Made by a program: the position numbers and the translations under genes. The notes under the pieces were generated by a model, which saw only the letters and a program-made list of their open reading frames with translations, ran no database searches and was not told the DNA's origin. DNA of 64,000 nt from Maea johnstoni (Eukaryota > Annelida > Polychaeta > Spionida > Magelonidae), in assembly GCA_963942565.1 (NCBI GenBank), contig OZ012686.1, positions 5,505,604 to 5,569,603 on the forward strand, in the 5' to 3' direction. Position 1 is the stretch's first letter, and every line of letters begins with the position of its first letter. Positions 1 to 9,894 of the stretch are shown piece by piece.

Positions 1-284
1 GTTTCCTGGGCATGGATGCGACCACAGATCCCTAACCTCACAACCGAACGTAGCATTGATTCGTCAGCTACGTTGGTCAATGATGCGCTTGGCTTATTTT
101 TTGACGTTTTATCCAAGGGTGTTTGTACAACCCGGCACGTTCAGATGTCCAGTCGCCTGGTGTAGGAATTAAATGTCTGTACTGTAGGAACCCACCACTA
201 CGTTAGGGGTTAGCTAGTATGACTCTTGTGACCCCCTTAACCTTTGACGATTGGGCTTAGATGGGTAAACTCAGGATGAAAAAA
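1..284. other. Unannotated left edge
   Basis: No convincing open frame, RNA gene or repeat was recognised here. The sequence is less AT-rich than what follows and contains a short internal echo of GCTACGTT-like words near 46-90, too short to call a repeat. Confidence 0.5.
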
Positions 285-691
285 TAACAGATCATTTCAT
301 TAAAATCACCTTCGGAATATATCATGAAGCCAGTTCGACTGACATATTACATTTCGCTTTACCCACTTTTTTGAACATTATGAAGGCAATTTAAGTCAAT
401 AGAACATTGTATCGAATTTTACCTTCTAACTATTGCGCAGCCAGTTTCACACAAAAACATTCCATTTAATTCACCTTCTGAAGATTATCAAGTCAGTTTG
501 ACATAAAAGCATTATATTGAAATTACTTTTTGAAGAGATGATGATGCAGTCAGTTTAACACAAAACGCCCGTATGTATATCATGAATCTAGTATAGCACA
601 CACAAATCATTTCACTTACCTGAAGATTATGAAGCCAGTTCAAAACAAAAATACATCATGAAACTCGCCTTCAGAAGATAATGAATCCAGT
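285..691. repeat. Degenerate tandem repeat, period about 58 bp
   Basis: About seven diverged copies of a motif reading roughly CACCTTCTGAAGATTATGAA then GCCAGTTTAACACAAAA and a T-rich joiner can be lined up. Examples of the core GAAGATTATGAAG or close variants lie near 480, 533, 622 and 675. Copies differ strongly, so the array is old. The same motif resumes at about 1505-1655, which suggests that the DNA between was inserted into it or arose by a rearrangement. Confidence 0.6.
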
Positions 692-695
692 TTAA

Positions 696-885
696 CCCTT
701 ATGCTGCTGATGGCTAATTTGGCCAATACAAAATGATGCAAAACCCCTGGCAAATGAGTACTCAACTGAAAGAACTCAGTGAGAGCTATCCAATGAATAC
801 CAACATGACATGGTTTTGAGGGTTTTCCAAAATCTTTGCGTCTTTGTGCTTTGGAGGAAAGTAGCCTCAGCATTGAAAGTGTCAA
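696..885 (+). repeat. Left inverted arm
   Basis: The arm begins with the tip CCCTTATGCTGCTGATGGC and continues through AATACAAAATGATGCAAAA, GAGAGCTATC and CTTTGTGCTTTGG to AGCCTCAGCATTG. Each block has a recognisable partner in the complement of 6510-6716. Its inner half, read on the minus strand, is one copy of the 127-bp repeat seen at 6223-6600. Confidence 0.7.
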
Positions 886-1504
886 AGTGGCTTGTTGGGT
901 TAATTTGTGAACAATTTAGGTCATTTTGAGATCTTCACATATGTTAAAGCCTACACCCATTTCCCCATAATTAGATCAATTGTAAATGTCCAGGCCATCA
1001 CCGAGAAGAGTGAGAGACCATCTATCACAAAAGCTGCAATAGGCCTTGAACACAAATAGGAAATGTTTTGGCCCTTTTCTCTAGACGTCGATCGAGTTTC
1101 ATCAAAACATGGCCGCTTCAAACATGCATTTTGGGTATCAAATTTTATCAGATTTGCTATAAATTTGGGATAGTTATAGCTAAGAGTATGTCGGGGAAAG
1201 GATATCACAGTTTCTCTCCAATTTTGATTTTGTTCAAGAGTCATGGGATCGTAAAATCGAAAAATGCACCTTTTTCTCATTTTCGAAAATAAATCGGATA
1301 GGAGCAGTTTTAAGATATGAACTGAGTAAAATTAAGTTTAGAATAAGAACTGTAATACTCATTTCACCATATTATTTTTTTCTCCACATTTGTGAAATTT
1401 GAAGGTCCTCATGATAGGAGGAGCTACGTTTGCAAACACTATGCATGTGTTTTCAGTTTTTTACCCCAGAAATCGTACACCCTGCTGCGAGGATGCTTTA
1501 GCAA
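886..1504. other. Non-repetitive AT-rich DNA
   Basis: There are short open frames on both strands (951-1280 and 1068-1292) that overlap each other and show no recognised domain or codon signature. I see no RNA gene or repeat in this stretch. Confidence 0.5.
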
Positions 1505-1655
1505 TGTTTCAAATTCAATGTTTCAAGATAATGAAGCTTGTGTAAAAAGGAAACTTTTCCACTAGCCTACTCTTTGAAGATTATGAGGCCACTTTTACAC
1601 AAAACAGTCTTTTACACCTACCTTGTGAAGATAAAGAAGCCTGCTTAAAAGAAAG
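1505..1655. repeat. Resumed 58-bp degenerate repeat
   Basis: About three copies of the motif from 285-691 recur, with GAAGATTATGAGGCCAC near 1576, followed by TTTTACACAAAAC, and GAAGATAAAGAAGCCTG near 1626. They lie on the same strand as the copies left of 692. Confidence 0.6.
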
Positions 1656-1660
1656 CTATA

Positions 1661-1700
1661 TACATACATACATACATACATACATACATACATACATACG

Positions 1701-1785
<85 letters not shown>
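1661..1785. repeat. Compound microsatellite (TACA)n-(TA)n-(GA)n
   Basis: Three perfect simple repeats abut: TACA tetranucleotides from 1661 to about 1699, TA dinucleotides from about 1704 to 1754, and GA dinucleotides from 1754 to 1785. The tract passes directly into the first minisatellite monomer at 1786. Confidence 0.97.
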
Positions 1786-1789
<4 letters not shown>

Positions 1790-4700
1790 AACCCTCCCAA
1801 TGCTGAGGCAGGCGACGTTGGACCAAACGTTACACACACTCGACTCGAATCATTTAGGAGTTTTAACCCTCCCAATGCTGAGGCAGGCGACGTTGAACGA
1901 AACGTTACACACACTCGACTCGAATCATTTAGGAGTTTTAACCCTCCCAATGCTGAGGCAGGCGACGTTGAACGAAACGTTACACACACTCGACTCGAAT
2001 CATTTAGGAGTTTTAACCCTCCCAATGCTGAGGCAGGCGACGTTGAACGAAACGTTACACACACTCGACTCGAATCATTTAGGAGTTTTAACCCTCCCAA
2101 TGCTGAGGCAGGCGACGTTGAACGAAACGTTACACACACTCGACTCGAATCATTTAGGAGTTTTAACCCTCCCAATGCTGAGGCAGGCGACGTTGAACGA
2201 AACGTTACACACACTCGACTCGAATCATTTAGGAGTTTTAACCCTCCCAATGCTGAGGCAGGCGACGTTGGACCAAACGTTACACACACTCGACTCGAAT
2301 CATTTAGGAGTTTTAACCCTCCCAATGCGGAGGCAGGCGACGTTGAACGAAACGTTACACACACTCGACTCGAATCATTTAGGAGTTTTAACCCTCCCAA
2401 TGCTGAGGCAGGCGACGTTGAACGAAACGTACACACACAATCTACTCGAATCATTTAGGAGTTTTAACCCTCCCAATGCTGAGGCAGGCGACGTTGAACG
2501 AAACGTTACACACACTCGACTCGAATCATTTAGGAGTTTTAACCCTCCCAATGCTGAGGCAGGCGACGTTGAACGAAACGTACACACACAATCTACTCGA
2601 ATCATTTAGGAGTTTTAACCCTCCCAATGCTGAGGCAGGCGACGTTGAAGGAAACTTTACACACACTCTACTCGAATCATTTAGGAGTTTTAACCCTCTC
2701 AATGCTGAGGCAGGCGACGTTGAACGAAACGTTACACACACTCTACTCGAATCATTTAGGAGTTTTAACCCTCTCAATGCTGAGGCAGGCGACGTTGAAC
2801 GAAACGTTACACACACTCGACTCGAATCATTTAGGAGTTTTAACCCTCCCAATGCTGAGGCAGGCGACGTTGAACAAAACGTTACACACACTCGACTCGA
2901 ATCATTTAGGAGTTTTAACCCTCCCAATGCTGAGGCAGGCGACGTTGGACGATACGTACACACGATCTACTCGAATCATTTAGGAGTTTTAACCCTCCCA
3001 ATGCTGAGGCAGGCGACGTTGGACGATACGTACACACAATCTACTCGAATCATTTAGGAGTTTTAACCCTCCCAATGCTGAGGCAGGCGACGTTGGACGA
3101 TACGTACACACAATCTACTCGAATCATTTAGGAGTTTTAACCCTCCCAATGCTGAGGCAGGCGACGTTGAACGAAACGTTACACACACTCGACTCGAATC
3201 ATTTAGGAGTTTTAACCCTCCCAATGCTGAGGCAGGCGACGTTGAACGAAACGTTACACACACTCTACTCGAATCATTTAGGAGTTTTAACCCTCCCAAT
3301 GCTGAGGCAGGCGACGTTGAACGAAACGTTACACACACTCTACTCGAATCATTTAGGAGTTTTAACCCTCCCAATGCTGAGGCAGGCGACGTTGAACGAA
3401 AAGTACACACACTCTACTCGAATCATTTAGGAGTTTTAACCCTCCCAATGCTGAGGCAGGCGACGTTGAACGAAACGTTACACACACTCTACTCGAATCA
3501 TTTAGGAGTTTTAACGCTCCCAATGCTGAGGCAGGCGACGTTGGACCAAACGTTACACACACTCTACTCGAATCATTTAGGAGTTTTAACCCTCCCAATG
3601 CTGATGCAGGCGACGTTAGACCAAACGTACACACACTCGACTCGAATCATTTAGGAGTTTTAACCCTCCCAATGCTGAGGCAGGCGACGTTGAACGATAC
3701 GTACACACACTCTACTCGAATCATTTAGGAGTTTTAACCCTCCCAATGCTGAGGCAGGCGACGTTGAACGAAACGTACACACAATCTACTCGAATCATTT
3801 AGGAGTTTTAACCCTCCCAATGCTGAGGCAGGCGACGTTGGACCAAACGTACACACACTCGACTCGAATCATTTGAGAGATACTCTGACTGCTTCGTTGT
3901 TAACCCTCCCAATGCTGAGGCAGGCGACGTTGAACGAAACGTACACACACTCGACTCGAATCATTTAGGAGTTTTAACCCTCCCAATGCTGAGGCAGGCG
4001 ACGTTAAACGAAAAGTTACACACACTCGACTCGAATCATTTAGGAGTTTTAACCCTCCCAATGCTGAGGCAGGCGACGTTGAACGAAACGTACACACACT
4101 CTACTCGAATCATTTAGGAGTTTTAACCCTCCCAATGCTGAGGCAGGCGACGTTGAACGAAACGTTACACACACTCGACTCGAATCATTTAGGAGTTTTA
4201 ACCCTCCCAATGCTGAGGCAGGCGACGTTGAACGAAACGTTACACACAATCTACTCGAATCATTTAGGAGTTTTAACCCTCCCAATGCTGAGGCAGGCGA
4301 CGTTGAACGAAACGTTTCACACACTCGACTCGAATCATTTAGGAGTTTTCACCCTCCCAATGCTGAGGCAGGCAACGTTGAACGAAACGTACACACAATC
4401 TACTCGAATCATTTAGGAGTTTTAACCCTCCCAATGCTGAGGCAGGCGACGTTGAACGAAACGTTTCACACACTCGACTCGAATCATTTAGGAGTTTTAA
4501 CCCTCCCAATGCTGAGGCAGGCGACGTTGAACGAAACGTACACACACTCTACTCGAATCATTTAGGAGTTTTAACCCTCCCAATGCTGAGGCAGGCGACG
4601 TTGAACGAAACGTTTCACACACTCTAATCGAATCATTTAGGAGTTTTAACCCTCCCAATGCTGAGGCAGGCGACGTTGGACCAAACGTTACACACACACT

Positions 4701-6222
4701 CGACTCGAATCATTTGAGAGATACTCCGACTGCTTCGTTGTTAACCCTTCCAATGCTGAGGCAGGCGACGTTGAACGAAACGTACACACACTCTACTCGA
4801 ATCATTTAGGAGTTTTAACCCTCCCAATGCTGAGGCAGGCGACGTTGGACCAAACGTTACACACACACTCGACTCGAATCATTTGAGAGATACTCTGACT
4901 GCTTCGTTGTTAACCCTTCCAATGCTGAGGTAGGCGACGTTGAACGAAACGTACACACACTCTACTCGAATCATTTAGGAGTTTTAACCCTCCCAATGCT
5001 GAGGTAGGCGACGTTGGACCAAACGTTACACACACACTCGACTCGAATCATTTGAGAGATACTCCGACTGCTTCGTTGTTAACCCTTCCAATGCTGAGGC
5101 AGGCGACGTTGAACGAAACGTACACACACTCGACTCGAATCATTTAGGAGTTTTAACCCTCCCAATGCTGAGGCAGGCGACGTTGAACGAAACGTTTCAC
5201 ACACTCGACTCGAATCATTTAGGAGTTTTAACCCTCCCAATGCTGAGGCAGGCGACGTTGGACCAAACGTTACACACACACTCGACTCGAATCATTTGAG
5301 AGATACTCCGACTGCTTCGTTGTTAACCCTTCCAATGCTGAGGCAGGCGACGTTGAACGAAACGTACACACACTCGACTCGAATCATTTAAGAGTTTTAA
5401 CCCTCCCAATGCTGAGGCAGGCGACGTTGAACGATACGTACACACAATCTACTCGAATCATTTAGGAGTTTTAACCCTCCCAATGCTGAGGCAGGCGACG
5501 TTGAACGAAACGTACACACACTCGACTCGAATCATTTAAGAGTTTTAACCCTCCCAATGCTGAGGCAGGCGACGTTGAACGAAACGTACACACACTCGAC
5601 TCGAATCATTTAGGAGTTTTAACCCTCCCAATGCTGAGGCAGGCGACGTTGAACGAAACGTTACACACACTCTACTCGAATCATTTAGGAGTTTTAACCC
5701 TCCCAATGCTGAGGCAGGCGACGTTGAACGAAACGTACACGCACTCGACTCGAATCATTTAGGAGTTTTAACCCTCCCAATGCTGAGGCAGGCGACGTTG
5801 AACGAAACGTTACACACACTCGACTCGAATCATTTAGGAGTTTTAACCCTCCCAATGCTGAGGCAGGCGACGTTGGACCAAACGTTACACACACACTCGA
5901 CTCGAATCATTTAGGAGTTTTAACCCTCCCAATGCTGAGGCAGGCGACGTTGAACGAAACGTTACACACACTCGACTCGAATCATTTAGGAGTTTTAACC
6001 CTCCCAATGCTGAGGCAGGCGACGTTGAACGAAACGTTACACACACTCGACTCGAATCATTTAGGAGTTTTAACCCTCCCAATGCTGAGGCAGGCGACGT
6101 TGGACGAAACGTTACACACACTCGACTTGAATCATTTGAGAGATACTCCGACTGCTTCGTTGTTAACCCTTCCAATGCTGAGGCAGGCGACGTTGAAGGA
6201 AACGTACACACAGTGAACTTGA
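1786..6222. repeat. 75-bp minisatellite array, nearly 60 monomers
   Basis: The monomer runs TTTTAACCCTCCCAATGCTG, AGGCAGGCGACGTTGAACGA, AACGTTACACACACTCGACT, CGAATCATTTAGGAG. The first block to about 2420 is strictly 75 bp; later monomers include 73-74 bp versions, where AACGTTACAC becomes AACGTACAC, and longer versions carrying GAGATACTCCGACTGCTTCG. Frequent variants are GAACGAAACG or GGACCAAACG, and CTCGACTCG or CTCTACTCG. Because 75 is a multiple of three and the monomer lacks stops in several frames, both strands show long open frames; these are repeat artefacts. Each monomer holds a short palindrome, ACGTT and AACGT around a six-base spacer. Confidence 0.97.
4640..5330. repeat. Higher-order 169-bp repeat inside the minisatellite
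   Basis: The long monomer marked by ATTTGAGAGATACTC occurs at 4712, 4881, 5050 and 5294. The first two intervals are exactly 169 bp and the third is 244 bp, which is 169 plus one 75-bp monomer. A short and a long monomer have therefore been amplified together as a dimer. The long monomer also occurs singly near 3871 and 6134. Confidence 0.85.
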
Positions 6223-6600
6223 ATCATTTAAGAGATATTCCGACTGCTTCATCATTTTTAACCCTTCCAATGCTGAGACTTTCACCCAAAGTACACGGAG
6301 GCAAAGACTTTTGAAATCCATCCAAACCCTGTCATGTTGGTACTCATTGAACCATTTGGAGAGATACTCAGACTGCTTCATTTAACCCTTCTAATGCAGA
6401 GGCTACTTTCGTCCAAAGCACAAGGACGCAAACATCTTTGAAAATCATCTAAACCCTGTCATGTTTGTATTCATTGAATCATTTGAAGAGATACTCAGAC
6501 TGCTTCATTTAACCCTTCTAATGCTAAGGCTACTATCGCCCAAAGCACAAGGACGCAACTATTTTTGAAAACCTTCCAAACCCTACCATGTTGGTATTTA
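6223..6600 (+). repeat. 127-bp long repeats, probable ancestors of the minisatellite monomer
   Basis: Three copies begin near 6223, 6351 and 6478, each starting ATCATTTGAGAGATACTC or close to it. They continue through GACTGCTTCATTTAACCC, TTCTAATGCTGAGGCTAC, CCAAAGCACAAGGACGCAA and CCCTGTCATGTTGGTA. The 75-bp monomer shares the ATCATTT start and the TTAACCC-AATGCTGAGGC core but lacks the ends. The long monomers of the minisatellite are intermediates, which gives the direction of change. Confidence 0.8.
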
Positions 6601-6716
6601 GTTGATAGCTCTCGCTGAGTACTCTCAGATGAGTACCTATTTGCCATGGTTTCAATCATTTGTCAGGTTTTTGCATCATGTTGTATTGGCTGAATTAGCC
6701 ACCAGCAGCACAAGGG
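6510..6716 (-). repeat. Right inverted arm
   Basis: Read on the minus strand this begins CCCTTGTGCTGCTGGTGGC and parallels 696-885 through AATACAACATGATGCAAAA, GAGAGCTATC, ATACCAACATG and GTCCTTGTGCTTTGG. TTAA follows at 6717-6720. The arm overlaps the third copy of the 127-bp repeat. Confidence 0.7.
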
Positions 6717-6720
6717 TTAA

Positions 6721-6972
6721 GCGATACTCCTGAAGTCTGCTTTATTTCTTATGGTCGTTTAATTATTTGTTGCTGATGACATGCTTGACTGACGTCACAT
6801 ATCGGAAATGAATAAGCTTTTACGTTGGTTTTATTCCTGCGAGACTTGCTATATCTGTTAGCTTAGTAAAGCATGATATTCACAAGCGATCAATTGTACC
6901 GTCCTAGCTCTGCATGTAGACCTAAACATGTACAGGAATCTCTTTTCATCTCACTTATTTGTAGACTCAATA
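6721..6972. other. Unannotated spacer
   Basis: No gene or RNA is recognised. The first bases after the TTAA (GATACTCCTGAAGTCTGCTT) faintly resemble the GATACTCAGACTGCTTC part of the 127-bp repeat, so the repeat may once have extended further right. Confidence 0.4.
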
Positions 6973-6974
6973 TA

Positions 6975-7149
6975 CAGGTGAACTTGGATATGACGGACTC
7001 AATGGGACCAGGAAAATTGGTGCGTCATATGCAAAATCCGTCGTATACACATGACATATACATGACATGCATCGGACTGGGACCAAGAATATCGTCCGTC
7101 ATATACAAAAATCCATCGTACAGTGGTCCATCATATCCAAGTTCACCTG
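6975..7149. mobile_element. 175-bp TA-flanked inverted-repeat element (Tc1/mariner-like MITE)
   Basis: The left tip CAGGTGAACTTGGATATGAC and the complement of the right tip CAGGTGAACTTGGATATGAT agree over about 24 bases with one difference. Both ends are flanked by TA (6973-6974 and 7150-7151), the target duplication typical of Tc1/mariner-type elements. The interior also contains two diverged direct copies, on the minus strand, of a block with GGATTTT, CATATGACG and TTGGTCCCA, so the element is internally duplicated. It has no coding capacity. Confidence 0.75.
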
Positions 7150-7151
7150 TA

Positions 7152-8180
7152 TACCAATGACCTATACGTGGCAATCAGGTGCGTGGTCGTGTAGTATGCT
7201 CAGCCTACGCACGCATTTAATGCAGGAATTAAATGGCACTATTATATTGCAAGGACTCGATATTGCGCCTAAAAATGATGGACTCATACCATGTTTAAAA
7301 TATGGGCTACTACATATATCTTCATATATTTGCGATATCGGGGAAAACTACTTGAAACTATTTTTTCTCTGGTTAAAGAGATAAATCTGAATGGGAAACA
7401 TGCTTATTTGAATTCCAAATTCTGAACCACTTTGACCAGATCTATGCACCACTATCAAATTGTCGGTGTCCCTTGCATTCAGGAAATTACCCATAAATCT
7501 ATGTTAACCTTTTAGTGCATGTTCCATGAGATAACAGAATTGCCATAAACTTAAAGAGTGAAACGATTTCGCATTGAAATGTTAGAAGTGTGAAGTCTCT
7601 AGCATAAAGTGGGTATTGTTTGAGCTGGAATTATATCTTTATGTAAATATTTGAATTTAAGTCGTAATTTTGAGACTGGCATACTGTCCAGCAGCATATT
7701 GACACACAATGAAATGTTGATTAGAAAAAATGCTGCCCTTTAGCGTTTGAGAGAGAAAGTGGAACTATTTCTAGTGTTATTGACCACTAAGGGGTACTTC
7801 TTGCGCTCAAATGACAGAAATCCAAAAAAGACACTGCCAGCCTTCATTCTGCATTGGTTGGTATATGATATTACTAAGAAGCTCAATAAGTCGAGCAGCA
7901 CTATCCATTATTTTCCATATCAAACATATCACCCTTTCACAATTGTGCTGCTTGACTAGTCATGCATTGAATTAAATGGCGGAACGAACTCGTAGTCAGG
8001 CGGATTTGAGACGTATTTTGGTCAAATCGTGCACTTTGTATTAAAAGCATAGAATAAGTGCCACAAATCTAAAAAAATCAAAAGAAATTGGCCAAAAACG
8101 TTCATTTATGTACAGAATATTTAGGTGTTATGATATTTTGTTGAGAATACATAGACAGAAAGCAAGGTTGTTGCTGCCAT
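7152..8180. other. Gene-poor AT-rich DNA
   Basis: Only short frames without recognised domains occur (7067-7384, 7747-7959). No splice-supported exon, tRNA or rRNA was seen. Confidence 0.5.
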
Positions 8181-8840
8181 TAAGTACTTTTTACTGAAAG
8201 TGCCACAGAAATATTTCTTAGCCCCCCCTTTTGACCCCCTAACTACTTGTACAGAGATATGTGTAGGTACAGATTGAAGTTGACTATGCATCATGCACAT
8301 TGTAAATGGTCACATTTTTATCTTTTTCCCGTTTCATTGATATTGAATATTATTTCTGAAAGGTATTTAATGAAGATTGTCGAGAAGTACCCCTTGGTGG
8401 AATGTGGCGCCACCTGTAACATGACCTTTCATCAAACGGATATATATATATGAATCTGTGAATATAATCCAATGTCTGTGAAACTTTGTATTTCAGATAA
8501 TAAAGTATGAAGGCCTAAGTACTTTTTACTGAATGTGCCACAGAAATGTTTCTTAGCGCCCCTTTTTGACCCCCTAACTACTTGTACAGAGCTATGTGTA
8601 GGTACAAATTAAAGTTGACTGTGCATTGTAAATGGTCACTTCTTTATCTATTCTATGTTTCATTGAAACTTTCATTCTGAAAGATATTTAATGAGGATAG
8701 TCGAGAAGTGACGATTCCCTGGTGGCGCCACCTGCAACATGACCTTTAATCAAACAGATATATATGAATCTGTGAAAGTAATCCAATGTCTGTGAAACTT
8801 CCCATATGTATTTCAGATAATGAAGTATGAATTAAGGCCT
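8181..8840. repeat. Tandem duplication, period 335 bp
   Basis: Copy one (8181-8515) and copy two (8516 to about 8840) both start TAAGTACTTTTTACTGAA. They share GTGCCACAGAAAT, TTGACCCCCTAACTACTTG, GTGGCGCCACCTG, ACATGACCTTT and AATCCAATGTCTGTGAAACT in the same order. They differ by many substitutions and small indels, so the duplication is not recent. It contains no recognised gene. Confidence 0.9.
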
Positions 8841-9112
8841 TCCTTCAGTGCCTGTTATACTTTGGATCCATCACTGACTTGAAGTCTGATGCAATTAACA
8901 GGCTACTTTTTACTTTTTTATTTCACTTTGGAGAGTTTTTAGTGTGCCTATGTCGGAATTACAACAAAATGATTTACATATTTTTCCTGGAATAGGGGGC
9001 CTAATGTATGATGGGAAATCATTGTTCAAGTCAGATGAAAAAGGACCATTTTGATCTGATTCAGCTCAATATTGTGACTTAACCTTCAAACTTAAATAAT
9101 GTAAAATAGGAA
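8841..9112. other. Unannotated spacer
   Basis: Nothing recognisable as a gene, RNA or repeat. Confidence 0.4.
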
Positions 9113-9420
9113 CAGGGCTCGACGCTAACAGTGGTCCTATGGCCCCAGGCCAGTAAAAATTACCAAAAATGGCTTCGGGCCAGTAAAAAAAGACCTCAAC
9201 TGGTCCTACAAGGCCAGTAAACATTTGGGGGCATTCTTATTAACAAATTTCCCCTCAAGAATATCAAAATTGTTTTTGAAATAAATGAAGATAGAATAAA
9301 TAAAATAACTGTTGTCTGTGAATTTTAAGCAATGTTTTTTTCTTTTAATGTTAAGGAAATATTTGTAGGACCAGTACAAATTTTACAGGACCAGTAGTAA
9401 AAACTTCAAATGGCAAAAGT
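9113..9420. repeat. ACCAGTAA-motif-rich segment, probable old repeat
   Basis: The words GGCCAGTAAA or GGACCAGTA recur at least five times (near 9148, 9189, 9211, 9368 and 9392), together with TGGTCCTA near 9131 and 9200. The clustering looks like a decayed interspersed or internally repeated element, but no ends are visible. Confidence 0.4.
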
Positions 9421-9532
9421 CCGATTGGGACATTCTCAACTAGAGGTATTCAGTAGGATAAATGTGACCAAATATAGTTCACTAGAGACTAGCATAATAC
9501 AGTGAAAAAGAAAATACATAACAGCGTAAGAT

Positions 9533-9547
9533 AGATCTCTTTTTGGA
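9533..9547 (-). promoter_or_regulatory. Putative histone downstream element
   Basis: On the minus strand CCTCCAAAAAGAGAT lies about a dozen bases beyond the stem-loop. Purine-rich sequences with AAAGAG at this distance are known to pair with U7 snRNA during replication-dependent histone pre-mRNA processing. The assignment rests on position and composition. Confidence 0.5.
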
Positions 9548-9557
9548 GGTTTTGGGT

Positions 9558-9573
9558 GGCCTTGAAAAAGGCC
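9558..9573 (-). terminator. Histone mRNA 3' stem-loop
   Basis: The minus strand reads GGCCTTTTTCAAGGCC followed by ACCC. A six-base stem with a four-base loop, 16 bases long, followed by ACC, matches the metazoan replication-dependent histone 3' processing signal bound by SLBP. It lies 30 bases after the H2B stop codon, the usual distance. It identifies the source gene as a replication-type, non-polyadenylated histone gene. Confidence 0.9.
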
Positions 9574-9603
9574 GTTGGGGTAGTAAAGCAGTTAGGCAAC
9601 CGT

Positions 9604-9795
9604 TTACTTGGAGCTGGTGTACTTGGTGACAGCCTTGGTTCCCTCAGCGACAGCATGCTTGGCCAACTCTCCGGGCAGGATCAGACGGACGGCGGTCTGG
9701 ATTTCCCTACTGGTGATGGTGGAATGCTTGATGTAGTGGGCAAGACAGGAAGCTTCACTGGCAATACGCTCAAAGATATCGTTGATGAAGGAGGT
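9604..9795 (-). pseudogene. Histone H2B, C-terminal half only
   Basis: H2B pairs with H2A in the nucleosome core. The minus strand encodes 63 residues and a stop, aligning with the last 63 of canonical H2B (human residues about 63-125). Landmarks are [42 protein letters not shown] and the end TKYTSSK. Three normally invariant positions are changed, by human numbering Arg79 to Cys, Asn84 to Ile and Arg86 to His. The start, N-terminal tail, first helix and most of the long helix are absent: beyond 9795 the reading frame leaves H2B, with at most a weak GGCATC echo of the TGI region. The 3' processing signals are intact. I read it as a truncated, decaying gene copy. Codons here are more GC-rich than in the surroundings. 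Confidence 0.9.
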
Positions 9796-9894
9796 ACTTT
9801 GATGCCACCATCTACAACAAACACAATACTGGCGTTGTTTTCACATGGCATGTGAAGGTGGCCTCGATGGTCTCGTCCAGCTGACTGGTGGATT
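9796..9894 (-). other. Unidentified GC-richer segment between H2B and the array
   Basis: On the minus strand about 9812-9889 can be read as [18 protein letters not shown] and a few more residues before a stop. The use of C- and G-ending codons in QLDETIEATF suggests former coding DNA, but I do not recognise a family. It joins the H2B fragment on one side and the array edge on the other. Confidence 0.3.

Larger units (their letters stand above)
692..6720. mobile_element. Candidate TTAA-flanked inverted-repeat element (piggyBac-like, non-autonomous)
   Basis: The left end reads TTAACCCTTATGCTGCTG from 692 and the reverse complement of the right end reads TTAACCCTTGTGCTGCTG ending at 6720. The match continues inward for about 190 bp on each side with moderate divergence (696-885 against the complement of about 6510-6716). 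TTAA targets and tips beginning CCC are known for piggyBac-type DNA transposons. No transposase is visible; the interior holds microsatellite, minisatellite and long-repeat copies. An alternative is two separate insertions of one family in opposite orientation, which the reappearance of the 58-bp repeat at 1505 would favour. Confidence 0.42.

Noticed and set aside
1830-1850. CENP-B-box-like TTCG words in the minisatellite monomer
   Set aside because: The minus-strand TTTCGTTCAACGTCGCC fails the required CGGG part of the box.
1800-2609. Long open frames on both strands through the minisatellite (25-residue repeats such as MLRQATLNETLHTLDSNHLG)
   Set aside because: The 75-bp period is a multiple of three and the monomer lacks stops in several frames. 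Frames end wherever a 73-74 bp monomer occurs, and both strands are equally open, so this is a repeat artefact.
9556-9855. 99-residue plus-strand frame over the histone fragment
   Set aside because: It is the antisense shadow of the H2B codons on the minus strand.
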